From assembly GCF_042466415.1 (NCBI RefSeq), contig NZ_JAXHCH010000002.1, forward strand, positions 248,001 through 312,000: a stretch of 64,000 nt of DNA. Reading direction: 5' to 3'. Origin of the DNA: Albirhodobacter sp042466415. GTDB taxonomy: Bacteria > Pseudomonadota > Alphaproteobacteria > Rhodobacterales > Rhodobacteraceae. A model generated the notes under the pieces. That model made no database searches. It was not told the origin of the DNA and saw only the letters and a list, made by a program, of their open reading frames with translations. Below are positions 1-8,973 of this stretch, piece by piece. The position numbers were made by a program, and so were the translations under genes. Position 1 is the stretch's first letter; every line of letters starts with the position of its first letter.

Positions 1-359
1 GTCAATCTCCCCCTCAGGCGGTGCTACGGCTTTCGCCGTCAAACGTGTCGCGGCGGCATCGGTGTGTCCATACCTCGACTTTACGGTCGAAAACCACGAG
101 AAATTCCAGTGTGGAAACGGCGGAGTTCCGCTTGAGTTCCACGCGAGTAGCACAATTTTTGACGTGCTCACGGCCTCAGGACGCAATAATCAAAGAAATA
201 AGGGTGAATTGCGTCAACACCTTGGCAAAGCTGCAACAGTTTTGGCGTGGAAGAAGGGTTAAATCCCGAATCCCCCTTTGCAAGAAACAGTCAGTGTGCA
301 AATGTCACCGAGATGCTGTCAGAGGTGACGGCTTTCTTTCGTAGAGACGGAGCAATATC
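1..359. other. Left-edge region, no recognised gene
   Basis: No recognisable gene. One frame on the plus strand is open from base 2 to the stop at 260-262, so it could be the tail of a gene starting outside the window. Its translation matches no family I know and its third-position GC bias is weak. The last 100 bases are the leader of the small secreted protein that starts at 360, with a GGAG-like site about 10 bases before its ATG. I could not find a convincing sigma70 promoter. Confidence 0.4.
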
Positions 360-551
360 ATGAAAAAAATCGCAACTATCGCACTCGCACTCGGCCTCAC
401 CGCTGGTACCGCATTCGCTGGCGGCTACTCGGCTCCGGTCGTTGAAACCGCACCAGTCGCAGTTGAAGCAGGTTCGTCGTCGAACGCTGCTCTCATCGTG
501 CCGGCACTCCTGCTGATCGGCGTGATCGCAGCAGCTTCGTCGGACAGCTAA
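360..551 (+). CDS. Small secreted protein with C-terminal hydrophobic segment
   Basis: A 63-residue protein. Residues 1-20 form a clear Sec signal peptide (MKK, hydrophobic core, AFA-GG cleavage site). A short Pro/Val/Ala-rich spacer follows, then a hydrophobic stretch (about residues 44-60, ALIVPALLLIGVIAAA), then SSDS. After cleavage it would be a peptide of about 43 residues that may stay membrane-associated. Short proteins of this build are common in Rhodobacteraceae, with no assigned function that I know of. It lies convergent to yjbH-yjbF. E. coli yjbEFGH also has a small exported protein (YjbE), so a YjbE-like role is possible, but sequence similarity is not evident. A strong terminator follows directly. 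Confidence 0.75.
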   Translation: MKKIATIALALGLTAGTAFAGGYSAPVVETAPVAVEAGSSSNAALIVPALLLIGVIAAASSDS

Positions 552-577
552 TTTTAGCTGATCCTTCGGATCTCTTA

Positions 578-611
578 GGCCGGAAAGGGGTTTCCTTTTC
601 CGGCCTTTTTC
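578..611 (+). terminator. Rho-independent terminator of the small secreted protein gene
   Basis: A GGCCGGAAAGG arm pairs with CCTTTTCCGGCC (one G-U pair) across a short loop and runs into a T tract. It begins 27 bases after the stop codon. Confidence 0.85.
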
Positions 612-673
612 TATGGCCGATGATGAGGCGGCACCTACCTCGCATGCGCCGTTGAAGCCTATCTTCCCCAATG

Positions 674-699
674 AAAAAGGGCCGCCTCAGCAGCCCTTC
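674..699 (-). terminator. Terminator of the yjbH-yjbF operon
   Basis: Read on the minus strand, AAGGGC and GCCCTT arms enclose a short loop and run into TTTTT. It lies about 30 bases beyond the yjbF stop codon. Confidence 0.7.
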
Positions 700-729
700 T
701 AATCCTATCTGATGGGGCAGCGCCGCGCC

Positions 730-1434
730 TTATGGCCGCAAGGTTTGCAGCGTCACATAGCCCAGTGTCGGCGCAATCCATTGCCGCGACAGAACCACCT
801 GACGATCCGCAGTCACCAGATAGCTATTGGTGATCGAGAGGTTCGGCGCGGTGCAGGTCTCGGCGACTTGCATGGCGGTATAGGGCGTATCCCCGATCGC
901 GAAGCTTTGTTCCGCGCCAAGACTCACCGTGCAATCAAAGGGCAGGGGGCGCTCGATGCCTTCACCGTCCAGATAGTAAGGCGTGCGCACCGCCGTGCCC
1001 GCTTGACGGCCCAGAATGAGGGCGGAGATCTCGTCAATCCGCGCCGACATGACGTCATTTCCAAAGCCACGCGTGCCCGCGAGCAGGCCGTTGCGCAGGA
1101 CCAAGCTTTGCTTGGCGGGCGTATTATAAGTGCGCATCGATCCGTTTTCACCGACCATCGCAGCGGCAGTGTTGGTGTTGGTCGCCTCCAAAGAGACAAG
1201 CATCACCGGACCCGCGTTCAGCTCTAACGCCGAACGCGCAATCGCGGCCTGTTGCGCGGCCTGATCGATTGGCGTCGCCTCGGCATCGTCTTTGCCAAAG
1301 CTCGGCAGCAGGCTGACCAGTCCGCTGATCGTGGTGCGCGCGATCCCGACGTTTTCAGTTTTCGCAGCATCATTCCCGCATCCGGCCAAGGCCAGCGCGA
1401 TACCGAGGGTCACCCCCGTCGTCAGGTTTTTCAT
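730..1434 (-). CDS. yjbF: YjbF-family outer-membrane lipoprotein
   Basis: A 234-residue protein with a lipoprotein signal (MKNLTTGVTLGIALALAGC, lipobox LAGC, Cys 19), so the mature protein is lipidated. The rest fits the YjbF family (group 4 capsule lipoprotein, formerly DUF2886): a conserved core with RTYNTP, a Gly-rich GTRGFGNDVMSA stretch, and an FDC cysteine with a second cysteine near residue 190. YjbF belongs to the yjbEFGH exopolysaccharide locus in enterobacteria; its biochemical role is unknown. The ATG overlaps the yjbH stop by 4 bases (ATGA), so the two are translationally coupled. Confidence 0.85.
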   Translation of the reverse strand: MKNLTTGVTLGIALALAGCGNDAAKTENVGIARTTISGLVSLLPSFGKDDAEATPIDQAAQQAAIARSALELNAGPVMLVSLEATNTNTAAAMVGENGSMRTYNTPAKQSLVLRNGLLAGTRGFGNDVMSARIDEISALILGRQAGTAVRTPYYLDGEGIERPLPFDCTVSLGAEQSFAIGDTPYTAMQVAETCTAPNLSITNSYLVTADRQVVLSRQWIAPTLGYVTLQTLRP

Positions 1435-3593
1435 CGCCAGAATCTCCCCCAGCGATCGTAGAGATCCCCGACTTGTGCCCCGCGGACAGTTTCGTAGAGG
1501 CGACCGTCGAGCTCAAGCCGTGCGCCACCATCGCGGGTCAGCGGGCGGATCACGGTTTTTACGGTGTTGACCGACGGCTTGCCGGTCGTCCAAGCGACAG
1601 GAATCGTCACGCGGATCCCTTTGTCGAATGCCCCCTCCCCGAATTCCTCGGCGGAGAGGTCGGTTTTGGTGACAAAGGCGCCAACTTTCCAACCATTCTG
1701 GAATTCGCGGTCCACGGCGATCGTCGCGCCAATGTCTTCCGCGAGGTAGCGGCCCACATCAACCTGACCGGTGAAGCCCAATCCGACGTCATAATAGGCC
1801 GAGGCATGACCCGTCACGGTTTCGTAATCGCGGAACGAGAAGTGCTGGTCGAAGTCGCGTTGCTGAACCGCAGCGAGCTCAAACCCGAGCGCGAGGCGCG
1901 AGTCGACAGGCTTCCAAAGCACTTCGCCCGCAATCCCGCCGTACATGCGCTCCAACAGACCGGCTTGAACATGGGTGTAAATATTTTCCGACGGATGCGC
2001 ATACCAATCGCCCGTCAAACGCTGGATCGCGAGATCGCCGTGCTTTTGATATTCAACCAGATCGGACCGGACGTGGTAGATTTCCGAATCTGAGACGCGT
2101 TCGCTTTCATCGAGGTTGCCCGCGATTTTCTGGCGGATCGTGCCCGAAAGCGACCAGCCCGGTGCGATTTCATACGATCCATGCAGGGCGATGCCGGTGT
2201 CGATACGGAACGGATCATCCGGATCGAACAAAGAGGCCTCCGCATAAGGCGTCGCGGCCCATTTGAAGCGTGGGAAAATGCCCTGCGTCGGCGTCAGCGG
2301 TTCTTGCGGCTCTTGCGGGGTGCCTGCGATCTGGACGCGGTTCAGGATCTCGACCGAATTGCGGTTTTCGAGTTCTTCAATATCCGACCGTTGGATCGTA
2401 ACGGAAGAGGCCGGAACACCGCGCGGCGTCATCGTGATGACGAATGTCTCCACCGAGGACGGCATCGCACGGGTCAAAATCCGCGCGATATGGCCGATGG
2501 CCTGTGGTTGTGCGCCGTATGTCTCGTTGCGCACCCGCACTTCGACGCGGTCCTTCGTAAGGGCCATCAATTCCAGAATTTGGCCATCCTTGGCCATGGA
2601 TTGTGCGACGACATCCTGAATGACAGGGCGCGCCGTCGGATCGGCCGTCCACGCGCCGGACCAGCCATCAGGATCAGCGGATGGGCTCGGGCGAGGGCGC
2701 ACCGGCAGCGGCGCCGTCTCGATTCCGGAAGGGAAGGGCGGTTTGCGCGGGTCGACGTTGAAGGTGAACTGCAGACCCACCTGCGAGCCGTGCACGATAT
2801 AGCCGGCGAGATGCGTGTTGCTGCCCAAACGGTAATCGACACCGAAGTTGAACGGAATTTTATTGTCGAACTCGCCCGCTTCGACCTCTTTCGTATAGGC
2901 GTCAGAGCTATATTCTGCCTTCAACGTGAGGCGCTCGTTATAGTCATAGCTGACGCCAGCGAAGGGGGCGATATCGCCTTTAAACCATTGCGAGGCGTTA
3001 AACTCGCCACCTGTCGAGCTATAGTCATAACTTGGGCGGTCGCCGTATCCGCTAAATCCGCCCTCGGAAGCCAGACGCCCCCAACCAAGCCCTGCGGTTA
3101 CGCGCAGGTCGGGTGACAATGATTTGCTCGCCACAAGATATTCCGACGAATACACGCCAGTGCCGATGAAGTCGCGCATCCCGACCGCGACGGAGGGGCG
3201 CCATCCGGCCTCATCGAGGAACTGGTAGTGGATATCGAAGGACCTGTCGTAGAGCGCTTCGTAATCGCCCGGGCTATCCTCGATCGGCATCAAGCCCGGA
3301 ACGCGGGAATAGCGGAATGCGGCGGACAGGCGCGGCACGATTTGGAAGGTGAACGTCGTGCGCAGAGTGCCGTTCATCCGGTAAATGGTCGCACCGATTT
3401 CGCCGTCAGGGCGGCTTTCTGCCGTCGGCATGTCGATCAGACCAGGGGTGCCATATGTGCCACGGGTTTTGCCGATCATCGGATCACCCAGTGCCGCCGG
3501 CGCCATCAAAAGCACCGAAATGCTCGCCGCGCCAAACACCAGTTTGGACTGCATGAAGGCTGATACCGTCGATTTTAATGTTGCTTGCGCCAT
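1431..3593 (-). CDS. yjbH: YjbH-family outer-membrane beta-barrel exopolysaccharide protein
   Basis: A protein of about 720 residues. The start at 3593 (MAQATLK) is preferred over an upstream in-frame ATG at 3629. A further ATG at 3554 (MQSKLVFGAAS) would give a compact signal peptide ending in ALG-DP, so the true start could be either. The mature N-terminus has the family hallmark GTYGTPGLIDMPTA, followed by many alternating Tyr/Phe-rich strands typical of YjbH (DUF940), a predicted outer-membrane barrel in exopolysaccharide export. Near the middle is a Pro-rich linker (about 295-320), then a periplasmic-like alpha/beta region, then more barrel strands. First gene of a two-gene operon with yjbF; yjbG is absent, a common reduction in alphaproteobacteria. 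Confidence 0.85.
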   Translation of the reverse strand: MAQATLKSTVSAFMQSKLVFGAASISVLLMAPAALGDPMIGKTRGTYGTPGLIDMPTAESRPDGEIGATIYRMNGTLRTTFTFQIVPRLSAAFRYSRVPGLMPIEDSPGDYEALYDRSFDIHYQFLDEAGWRPSVAVGMRDFIGTGVYSSEYLVASKSLSPDLRVTAGLGWGRLASEGGFSGYGDRPSYDYSSTGGEFNASQWFKGDIAPFAGVSYDYNERLTLKAEYSSDAYTKEVEAGEFDNKIPFNFGVDYRLGSNTHLAGYIVHGSQVGLQFTFNVDPRKPPFPSGIETAPLPVRPRPSPSADPDGWSGAWTADPTARPVIQDVVAQSMAKDGQILELMALTKDRVEVRVRNETYGAQPQAIGHIARILTRAMPSSVETFVITMTPRGVPASSVTIQRSDIEELENRNSVEILNRVQIAGTPQEPQEPLTPTQGIFPRFKWAATPYAEASLFDPDDPFRIDTGIALHGSYEIAPGWSLSGTIRQKIAGNLDESERVSDSEIYHVRSDLVEYQKHGDLAIQRLTGDWYAHPSENIYTHVQAGLLERMYGGIAGEVLWKPVDSRLALGFELAAVQQRDFDQHFSFRDYETVTGHASAYYDVGLGFTGQVDVGRYLAEDIGATIAVDREFQNGWKVGAFVTKTDLSAEEFGEGAFDKGIRVTIPVAWTTGKPSVNTVKTVIRPLTRDGGARLELDGRLYETVRGAQVGDLYDRWGRFWR

Positions 3594-3740
3594 ATATCTG
3601 CTGCGTTTTCGCAGCCCCCTGCCCGTCATTTCTGTCGTTATACCTCAAAACGATCGAAGTGCGAGTGTTTCGGCAAGAAGGATGGGCGAAAATACGCTGT
3701 TTCTGGCGTGGTCACCGTAATTTGTGTGGTCGGGACCTCT

Positions 3741-3775
3741 CCCTTCCCCGCCGCGGATGCGGTGACGGGGAAGGG
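3741..3775 (-). terminator. Hairpin between the iron-ADH operon and yjbH
   Basis: CCCTTCCCCG at 3741-3750 pairs perfectly with CGGGGAAGGG at 3766-3775, with an inner CCGC/GCGG extension. It lies about 30 bases past the stop of the iron alcohol dehydrogenase on the minus strand. There is no clear T tract, so it is a likely but atypical terminator or 3'-end stabiliser. Confidence 0.5.
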
Positions 3776-3806
3776 GGGGCGCTCGGTAAGGTCGCGCGCC
3801 TGTGCC

Positions 3807-4955
3807 TTACAGACAGGCTTGGAAAAGCGCGCGCGTGTTTTCGCGTGTCATCTCAACAGGGTTTCCGCCGCAGGATGGATCCTCGAGCGCCATATCCGTC
3901 AGCATATCGAGATCCTCCGCTTTCACGCCCATCGCGGAGAGCGTTTCAGGAATTTTCAGCTCGGATCGCAGGGCCATCACCGCCGCCTTGAACCCGTCAA
4001 ACCCGCCCGCGATGCCAAGATATGCGGCGGCTTTCTCGATCCGTGCCTCGATGAGCGCGCGATTGAAATCGAGAACCATCGGCATGACGCAAGCGTTTGT
4101 CGTGCCGTGATGCGTGCCATAAACGGCCCCCACCGGATGCGACAAGGAATGGATCGCGCCCAGACCTTTTTGGAACGCGACCGCCCCCATGGCCGCCGCC
4201 GCCATCATCTGCGCACGGGCCTCGAGATCGGTCGGGGTCGCATAAGCCTTGGGCAGGTTCTCGAACACCAGCCGCATTCCCTCCAACGCAATACCTTGCG
4301 ACATCGGGTGGAAGAAGGGCGAGCAATAGGCCTCAAGGCAATGTGCCAGCGCATCCATTCCGGTGCCCGCCGTGATAAACGCAGGCATCCCGACGGTCAG
4401 CTCGGGGTCACAGATCGTCACCGTCGGCAAAAGCTTGGGATGGAAGATGATCTTTTTCTTATGGGTCACCGAGTTGGTCAAAACGCCCGCGCGCCCGACC
4501 TCCGATCCGGTGCCTGCCGTCGTGGGGACGGCGATGATCGGGGCTATTTTGTCGGCATCGGCGCGGGTGTACCAATCCCCGATATCCTCAAGATCCCAGA
4601 TGCTGACCGTTTGATGGCACATCAGGGCCACCAGCTTGCCCAGATCGAGCGCAGAGCCCCCTCCGAAACACACCACCCCGTCATGCCCGCCCGCAAGATA
4701 GGCGGCGATACCAGCCTCGAGGTTGATTTCATTGGGGTTAGGATCGACCTCGGAGAAGACGGCCCGCCCCAAACCAGCGGCGTCCAACGCATCCAAGGCC
4801 GCCTTGGTGATCGGCAAGGTCGCAAGCGCCTTATCCGTGACCAAAAGCGGGCGGCTTATCCCCGTGGACTTACAATGTTCGGCCAGTTCCGAAATCCGGC
4901 CCGCGCCAAATTTCACAGCCGTCGGATAGGACCAATTGGCAGTTAGCGAAGTCAT
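3807..4955 (-). CDS. Iron-containing (group III) alcohol dehydrogenase
   Basis: A 382-residue Fe-ADH. Start at 4955 (MTSLTANWSYP) because its ATG overlaps the stop of the upstream aldehyde dehydrogenase in an ATGA; the frame is open further upstream but without reason to use it. The nucleotide-binding GGGSALDLGK motif lies near residue 95. The metal-binding residues of the family are visible: the Asp/His region around DALAHCLEAYCSPFFHP and the later HSLSHPVGAVYGTHHG. It would reversibly oxidise a primary alcohol to an aldehyde with NAD(P). As the last gene after an aldehyde dehydrogenase, a glutamine-synthetase-like ligase and a TRAP importer, it probably oxidises the alcohol group of an imported substrate, possibly after gamma-glutamylation. 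The substrate is not readable from sequence. Confidence 0.85.
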   Translation of the reverse strand: MTSLTANWSYPTAVKFGAGRISELAEHCKSTGISRPLLVTDKALATLPITKAALDALDAAGLGRAVFSEVDPNPNEINLEAGIAAYLAGGHDGVVCFGGGSALDLGKLVALMCHQTVSIWDLEDIGDWYTRADADKIAPIIAVPTTAGTGSEVGRAGVLTNSVTHKKKIIFHPKLLPTVTICDPELTVGMPAFITAGTGMDALAHCLEAYCSPFFHPMSQGIALEGMRLVFENLPKAYATPTDLEARAQMMAAAAMGAVAFQKGLGAIHSLSHPVGAVYGTHHGTTNACVMPMVLDFNRALIEARIEKAAAYLGIAGGFDGFKAAVMALRSELKIPETLSAMGVKAEDLDMLTDMALEDPSCGGNPVEMTRENTRALFQACL

Positions 4956-6340
4956 TTCGTCACCTTTTTCAGATGGTAGGATTTGGGGCGGGTCACGGCG
5001 TAATATCCCAAGGCGGAGAGCGATCCGCCACGGCCCGTATCTTTGCAGCCTGTCCAGCACAGTGCGGGGTCAAGATAATCGCAGCGGTTCATGAAAACGG
5101 TGCCGGTCTCGATCTGCGCGCCGATCGCTTCTGCGGCCTCGGGGTCGTTTGTCCAGATTGAGCACGTCAGCCCGTAGGGGCTATCGTTCATCGCGGCCAC
5201 GGCCTCCGCATCGGACGAGACCTTCATGATGCCCACGACAGGTCCGAAGCTTTCCTCGCGCATGACGCGCATTTCGTGGTGGACATTGATCAAGATCTGC
5301 GGGGCGAGATAGGCGCCGCCGTCATCCGCAGGGAACAAGGCGGGGTCAATCAATGCCGTCGCGCCATCGGTGATGGCTTCGGCAATTTGCTCGCGCACGG
5401 TCGCCGCAAAGCGCTTGTTGGCCATCGGGCCGATGGTCGTCGCGGCATCAAACGGGTTGCCAAGCGTGAGGGCCTTGACCCAAGCAACAGCCTTCTCAAC
5501 GAAGGCGTCGTAGAGGCTCTCGTGCACATAGATCCGCTCGATCCCGCAGCAGCACTGACCGGCATTGAACATCGCGCCATCCATGAGCCCGTCCACCGCC
5601 GCATCGAGATCGGCATCGGCCATCACATAGGCAGGATCTTTGCCGCCAAGCTCTAGCCCGAGGCCGGTGAATGTTCCCGCCGCGGCGCGCTCCATCGCGG
5701 CGCCGCCGCCGACCGATCCAGTGAAATTGACGAAGTTGAACGCGCGTGACTGAATCAACTCCTCCGTGCCCTCGTGGCTTAACACCACGTTTTGGAACAC
5801 GTCTTGCGGGATGCCCGCGGCGTGGAAGGCCTCTGCCAGTCGTTCGCCCACAAGCATCGTTTGCGTCGCATGTTTAAGCACGACCGTGTTGCCCGCAATC
5901 AGGGCCGGCGCAAGCGTGTTGATCGTTGTCAGATAGGGATAATTCCAAGGCGCGACGATGAACACCACGCCGACCGGCTCGCGCGCGATTTGGCGTTTGA
6001 ACCCTGCGCTATCCTCGACGATCTGCGGCGCGAGGGTCTGGGCGGCGATATCGGACATATAATTTGTGCGATCATGAACGCCGCCAAATTCACCGCCGTA
6101 GCGGGTCGGGCGGCCCATTTGCCAGGCCAGTTCTTCGACGAGCTGATCTTTTTTCGCGTCAAGTTGGGCCACACCTGCTCTGACAAGGGCGATCCGCTCG
6201 CTCAGCGGGCGCGCAGCCCAGGCCGGTTGCGCGGCGCGCGCGCGGGCTGCGCAGGCCAACGCCTCGGCGGGCTCGAGGGTTTTGCGTTCGGCGAAGACGC
6301 TGCCGTCTACGGGCGAAATGCATTGAAGTGTCTTTGTCAT
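4952..6340 (-). CDS. NAD(P)-dependent aldehyde dehydrogenase
   Basis: A 462-residue member of the ALDH superfamily. The start at 6340 (MTKTLQCISP) has an AAGGATGG ribosome site at good spacing; an ATG three codons upstream does not. Visible landmarks: PWNYP (oxyanion Asn region, about 150), the FTGSVGGG cofactor loop, the general-base Glu in LELGGKDPAYV, and the catalytic Cys in NAGQCCCGIERIYV (three adjacent cysteines). It lies between the glutamine-synthetase-like gene and the Fe-ADH and overlaps the latter by 4 bases. Inferred role: oxidise the aldehyde made by the Fe-ADH to the acid. Exact substrate unknown. Confidence 0.87.
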   Translation of the reverse strand: MTKTLQCISPVDGSVFAERKTLEPAEALACAARARAAQPAWAARPLSERIALVRAGVAQLDAKKDQLVEELAWQMGRPTRYGGEFGGVHDRTNYMSDIAAQTLAPQIVEDSAGFKRQIAREPVGVVFIVAPWNYPYLTTINTLAPALIAGNTVVLKHATQTMLVGERLAEAFHAAGIPQDVFQNVVLSHEGTEELIQSRAFNFVNFTGSVGGGAAMERAAAGTFTGLGLELGGKDPAYVMADADLDAAVDGLMDGAMFNAGQCCCGIERIYVHESLYDAFVEKAVAWVKALTLGNPFDAATTIGPMANKRFAATVREQIAEAITDGATALIDPALFPADDGGAYLAPQILINVHHEMRVMREESFGPVVGIMKVSSDAEAVAAMNDSPYGLTCSIWTNDPEAAEAIGAQIETGTVFMNRCDYLDPALCWTGCKDTGRGGSLSALGYYAVTRPKSYHLKKVTK

Positions 6341-6417
6341 CAAATCCATCCTTGCGCCGGTTCAGCGCGGTTTTCGAAGGACGCGCCCCTTTTTCATCGG
6401 AGCGCGGTAGGCAGGTG

Positions 6418-7779
6418 TTAGGCGCGTTCAAAGCCTCGCTGGCGTTCCCAATCGGTTACGACAGCTCGGCTTTGTTCGATTTCGTGGCGCGCGGCGCGGT
6501 AGTAATGCTCGATCACCTCAGCGCCGAAGGCAGCGTTCAGCATCTCGCTATCTTTCATCGCCTCGGCCGCCTCCTCCAATGTGGGTGGCACGCTGGCCGC
6601 CTCGGTTTGTGCGTAGAGATCGCCGCTGAATTCGGCGCCCGCATCGGACATCTGTTCAATCCCCTCGAGCCCCGCCGCAAGCAAGGCCGCGCAGGCGAGA
6701 TAGGGGTTCAGATCCGCGCCGCCAATCCGGCATTCAACGCGCACCGCTTGCGTGCCCTCTGCGCAAATCCGGAAACCGGCGGTGCGGTTGTCGCGCGACC
6801 AGACTGCTTTGGTGGGCGCAAACATCCCGACACAAAACCGTTTGTAACTGTTGATATTGGGCGCAAGGAAGGCGGTGATCTCGCGTGCAAACGCGAGTTG
6901 CCCCCCGAGGAAGTGCCGCATCACGCCCGACATACCATGAGGGGCGGAAGGGTCGTAGAATGCGTTTTTTCCGTCGGACCAAAGCGATTGATGAATGTGC
7001 GACGACGATCCCGCGCGGCGGTGATCGTATTTCGCCATGAACGTCGCGGAGGCCCCGTGCGCTTGGGCGATTTCCTTGGTGCCATGTTTTATGATGCAAT
7101 GCATATCGGCGGTGTCCATCGCATCGGAATATTTCGCATTCACTTCCTGCTGGCCCGCGTCTGCCTCGCCCTTCGAGCATTCGATCGGGATGCCGGAGGC
7201 GTAAAGGTCGTTGCGAATGGCCCGCAATATCGGCTCGTCGCGCGCGGTGCCAAAGAGGCCGTAATCGACATTGTAGCGCGCAATCGGTGTCGGGTCGGGG
7301 TAGCCTGCATCAAACAGCTCGGGGAAACTTTCCTCAAAGAGATAGAATTCCAACTCGGTGGCCATCATCGGCTCGAAGCCCATCGCGCGCGCGCGCTCGA
7401 TCTGCGCTTTGAGGATCGAACGTGGCGCATGGGGGATCGGCTGGTGGGTGTGGTGATCGAGCACATCGCACATCACCATCGCCGTGCCCTCCAGCCACGC
7501 GAGCCGCCGCAGCGTCGTCATGTCCGGCCGCATCACATAGTCGCCGTAGCCCTGTTCCCATGAGGTCGCCTTGTAGCCCTGTACGGTCGCCATCTCCATA
7601 TCAGTGGCGAGCAGGTAGTTGCAGCAATGCGTCTCATCCGCGTTTTCAATGAAATGCGCGGCGTGGAACCGCTTGCCTTGCATCCTGCCTTGCATATCGA
7701 CGAGGCAAACGATGACAGTATCGATATCGCCGGAGGCGACCTCCGCTTTAAGCGCGTCGAACGTCAGATTGGCAGGCAT
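6418..7779 (-). CDS. Glutamine synthetase family ligase (gamma-glutamyl-amine synthetase type)
   Basis: A 453-residue protein of the glutamine synthetase family, not housekeeping GlnA. Start at 7779 (MPANLTFDALK), preceded by GGGAGAGAGA. Landmarks: the metal ligand in ATELEFYLF, EADAGQQEVN, the metal-site His in GSSSHIHQSLW, an Arg site in DNRTAGFRI, and VECRIGGADLNPYLA. The adenylylation Tyr context of GlnA is absent. Family members of this type (PuuA, IpuC) ligate glutamate to amines using ATP. With a TRAP importer, two oxidising enzymes and an amidohydrolase in the same operon, gamma-glutamylation of an imported amine or amino alcohol is the best reading. Confidence 0.82.
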   Translation of the reverse strand: MPANLTFDALKAEVASGDIDTVIVCLVDMQGRMQGKRFHAAHFIENADETHCCNYLLATDMEMATVQGYKATSWEQGYGDYVMRPDMTTLRRLAWLEGTAMVMCDVLDHHTHQPIPHAPRSILKAQIERARAMGFEPMMATELEFYLFEESFPELFDAGYPDPTPIARYNVDYGLFGTARDEPILRAIRNDLYASGIPIECSKGEADAGQQEVNAKYSDAMDTADMHCIIKHGTKEIAQAHGASATFMAKYDHRRAGSSSHIHQSLWSDGKNAFYDPSAPHGMSGVMRHFLGGQLAFAREITAFLAPNINSYKRFCVGMFAPTKAVWSRDNRTAGFRICAEGTQAVRVECRIGGADLNPYLACAALLAAGLEGIEQMSDAGAEFSGDLYAQTEAASVPPTLEEAAEAMKDSEMLNAAFGAEVIEHYYRAARHEIEQSRAVVTDWERQRGFERA

Positions 7780-7814
7780 AGTCTCTCTCTCCCGATAGCA
7801 GATGGTGGTGTGAT

Positions 7815-7849
7815 GCGCTGCGGGAGTCCTCTCCTCCCTCCCGCAGCGC
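7815..7849 (-). promoter_or_regulatory. Intercistronic hairpin after dctP
   Basis: GCGCTGCGGGAG at 7815-7826 pairs perfectly with CTCCCGCAGCGC at 7838-7849 (12 bp, 11-base loop). It lies between the binding-protein stop and the ligase start on the minus strand. No T tract follows, so it is more likely a 3'-end stabiliser or partial attenuator that keeps binding-protein mRNA high than a full terminator. Confidence 0.65.
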
Positions 7850-7869
7850 GCTTGCACGGATGCAATGGC

Positions 7870-8907
7870 TTAGCTGTAGCGGTAGGGTCTCCCTGCTTTG
7901 GTCATCGTATCGTTGTAAGTCTTAATGATATTGACAACTTTTGCCTTGGTTTCGCTCTCGGATGCGATTTCGTCCCAGAATTTTTGCGCTTCCGCCTCGA
8001 CGGTGGCCCATTCCGCATCCGGAATTGTCGTCAGCGTCGTATCGGCGCCCTCAACCCGCAGCTTGGCCTCGCCCGACCAATACCAATGCTGGCGGTAGAG
8101 GTGCGAGCTGTCGAAGCACATTTGCATCAGGCTACGCATGGTTTCAGGCACCTCGTTCCAACGTTCCATATTGGCGAAGAAATGGCCGATCCACGCGCCG
8201 GAGATATTGTTCGTCAGGAAATAGGGGGCCGATTTCTGCCAGCCCGCGGTATACACCTCCGTGATGCCAGACCATGCGACGCCGTCCAGCTCGCCAGTTT
8301 GCAGCGCGACCTCGACATCCTCCCAAGGCACGGTGACCGGCACGACGCCGAAGCGGGCAAGGAAACGGCCCGCGGTGGGGAAGGTAAAGACGCGCTTACC
8401 TTGCAGATCCGCGAGCGAATTGATCGGATCTTTCATCGAGAAGTGGCACGGATCCCAAGAGCCTGCCGAGATATGTTTGATGCCGACCTTGGTATATTCC
8501 TCGTCCCAGATCTCTTTCAGGCCGTAGGAGTTAAACAGCGCGGGGACGTCCAGCGAGTAGCGCAGAGCCATCGGGAAATAGCCGCCAAAGACCGTGACTT
8601 CTGTGGGCGAGGCCATCGAGTCGTCATCGGATTGCACCGCATCAATCGTGCCCTTTTGCATCGCGCGGAACAGCTCGGCCGTGGGCACAAGCTGATCGGC
8701 GTAAAAGAGCTCGATCTCCATCTGACCGTCGGCGATCGTGTTGAACGCATCAATCGCGGGCTTCACAACCTCCGCGCCGAGCGCCGAGCCGGCATAGGTC
8801 TGCATCCGCCATTTGATCGGGGAGGATTGCGCAATCGTTGGCGCGGCGAGGGTTGCGGCACCGGCGGCGAGAGCGCCGGATGTGAGAAACTTACGTCTGG
8901 TCGTCAT
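7870..8907 (-). CDS. dctP: TRAP transporter substrate-binding protein (DctP family)
   Basis: A 345-residue periplasmic binding protein. The N-terminus is a Tat-like signal (TTRRKFLTSGAL, cleavage near TIAQ-SS), as in several TRAP binding proteins. The body fits the DctP fold: KWRMQTYAGSALG start, the GTIDAVQSDDDS segment, DLQGKRVFTF before the conserved Arg (GRFL), and VALQTGELDGVAWSG near residue 200. It captures the substrate in the periplasm and passes it to the QM permease encoded just upstream. Substrate unknown; operon content points to an amine or amino alcohol derivative. DctP proteins usually bind carboxylates or other organic acids, so a compound with an acid group is also possible. 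Confidence 0.87.
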   Translation of the reverse strand: MTTRRKFLTSGALAAGAATLAAPTIAQSSPIKWRMQTYAGSALGAEVVKPAIDAFNTIADGQMEIELFYADQLVPTAELFRAMQKGTIDAVQSDDDSMASPTEVTVFGGYFPMALRYSLDVPALFNSYGLKEIWDEEYTKVGIKHISAGSWDPCHFSMKDPINSLADLQGKRVFTFPTAGRFLARFGVVPVTVPWEDVEVALQTGELDGVAWSGITEVYTAGWQKSAPYFLTNNISGAWIGHFFANMERWNEVPETMRSLMQMCFDSSHLYRQHWYWSGEAKLRVEGADTTLTTIPDAEWATVEAEAQKFWDEIASESETKAKVVNIIKTYNDTMTKAGRPYRYS

Positions 8908-8973
8908 TTGTTTTCTCCTTGTTGGGGGGACGGGCCTTTGGCCTCTGGTTTTATTGGTGTGTCTCCTCGCCTT

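Noticed and set aside
2..262. Open frame from the left edge on the plus strand
   Set aside because: Could be a gene tail, but no motif is recognised and codon bias is weak; kept only as a note on the region.
3585..4946. 453-codon open frame on the plus strand
   Set aside because: Antisense to the iron alcohol dehydrogenase, which has clear family motifs; Arg/His-rich shadow.
6328..7563. 411-codon open frame on the plus strand
   Set aside because: Antisense to the glutamine-synthetase-like gene; no family resemblance.
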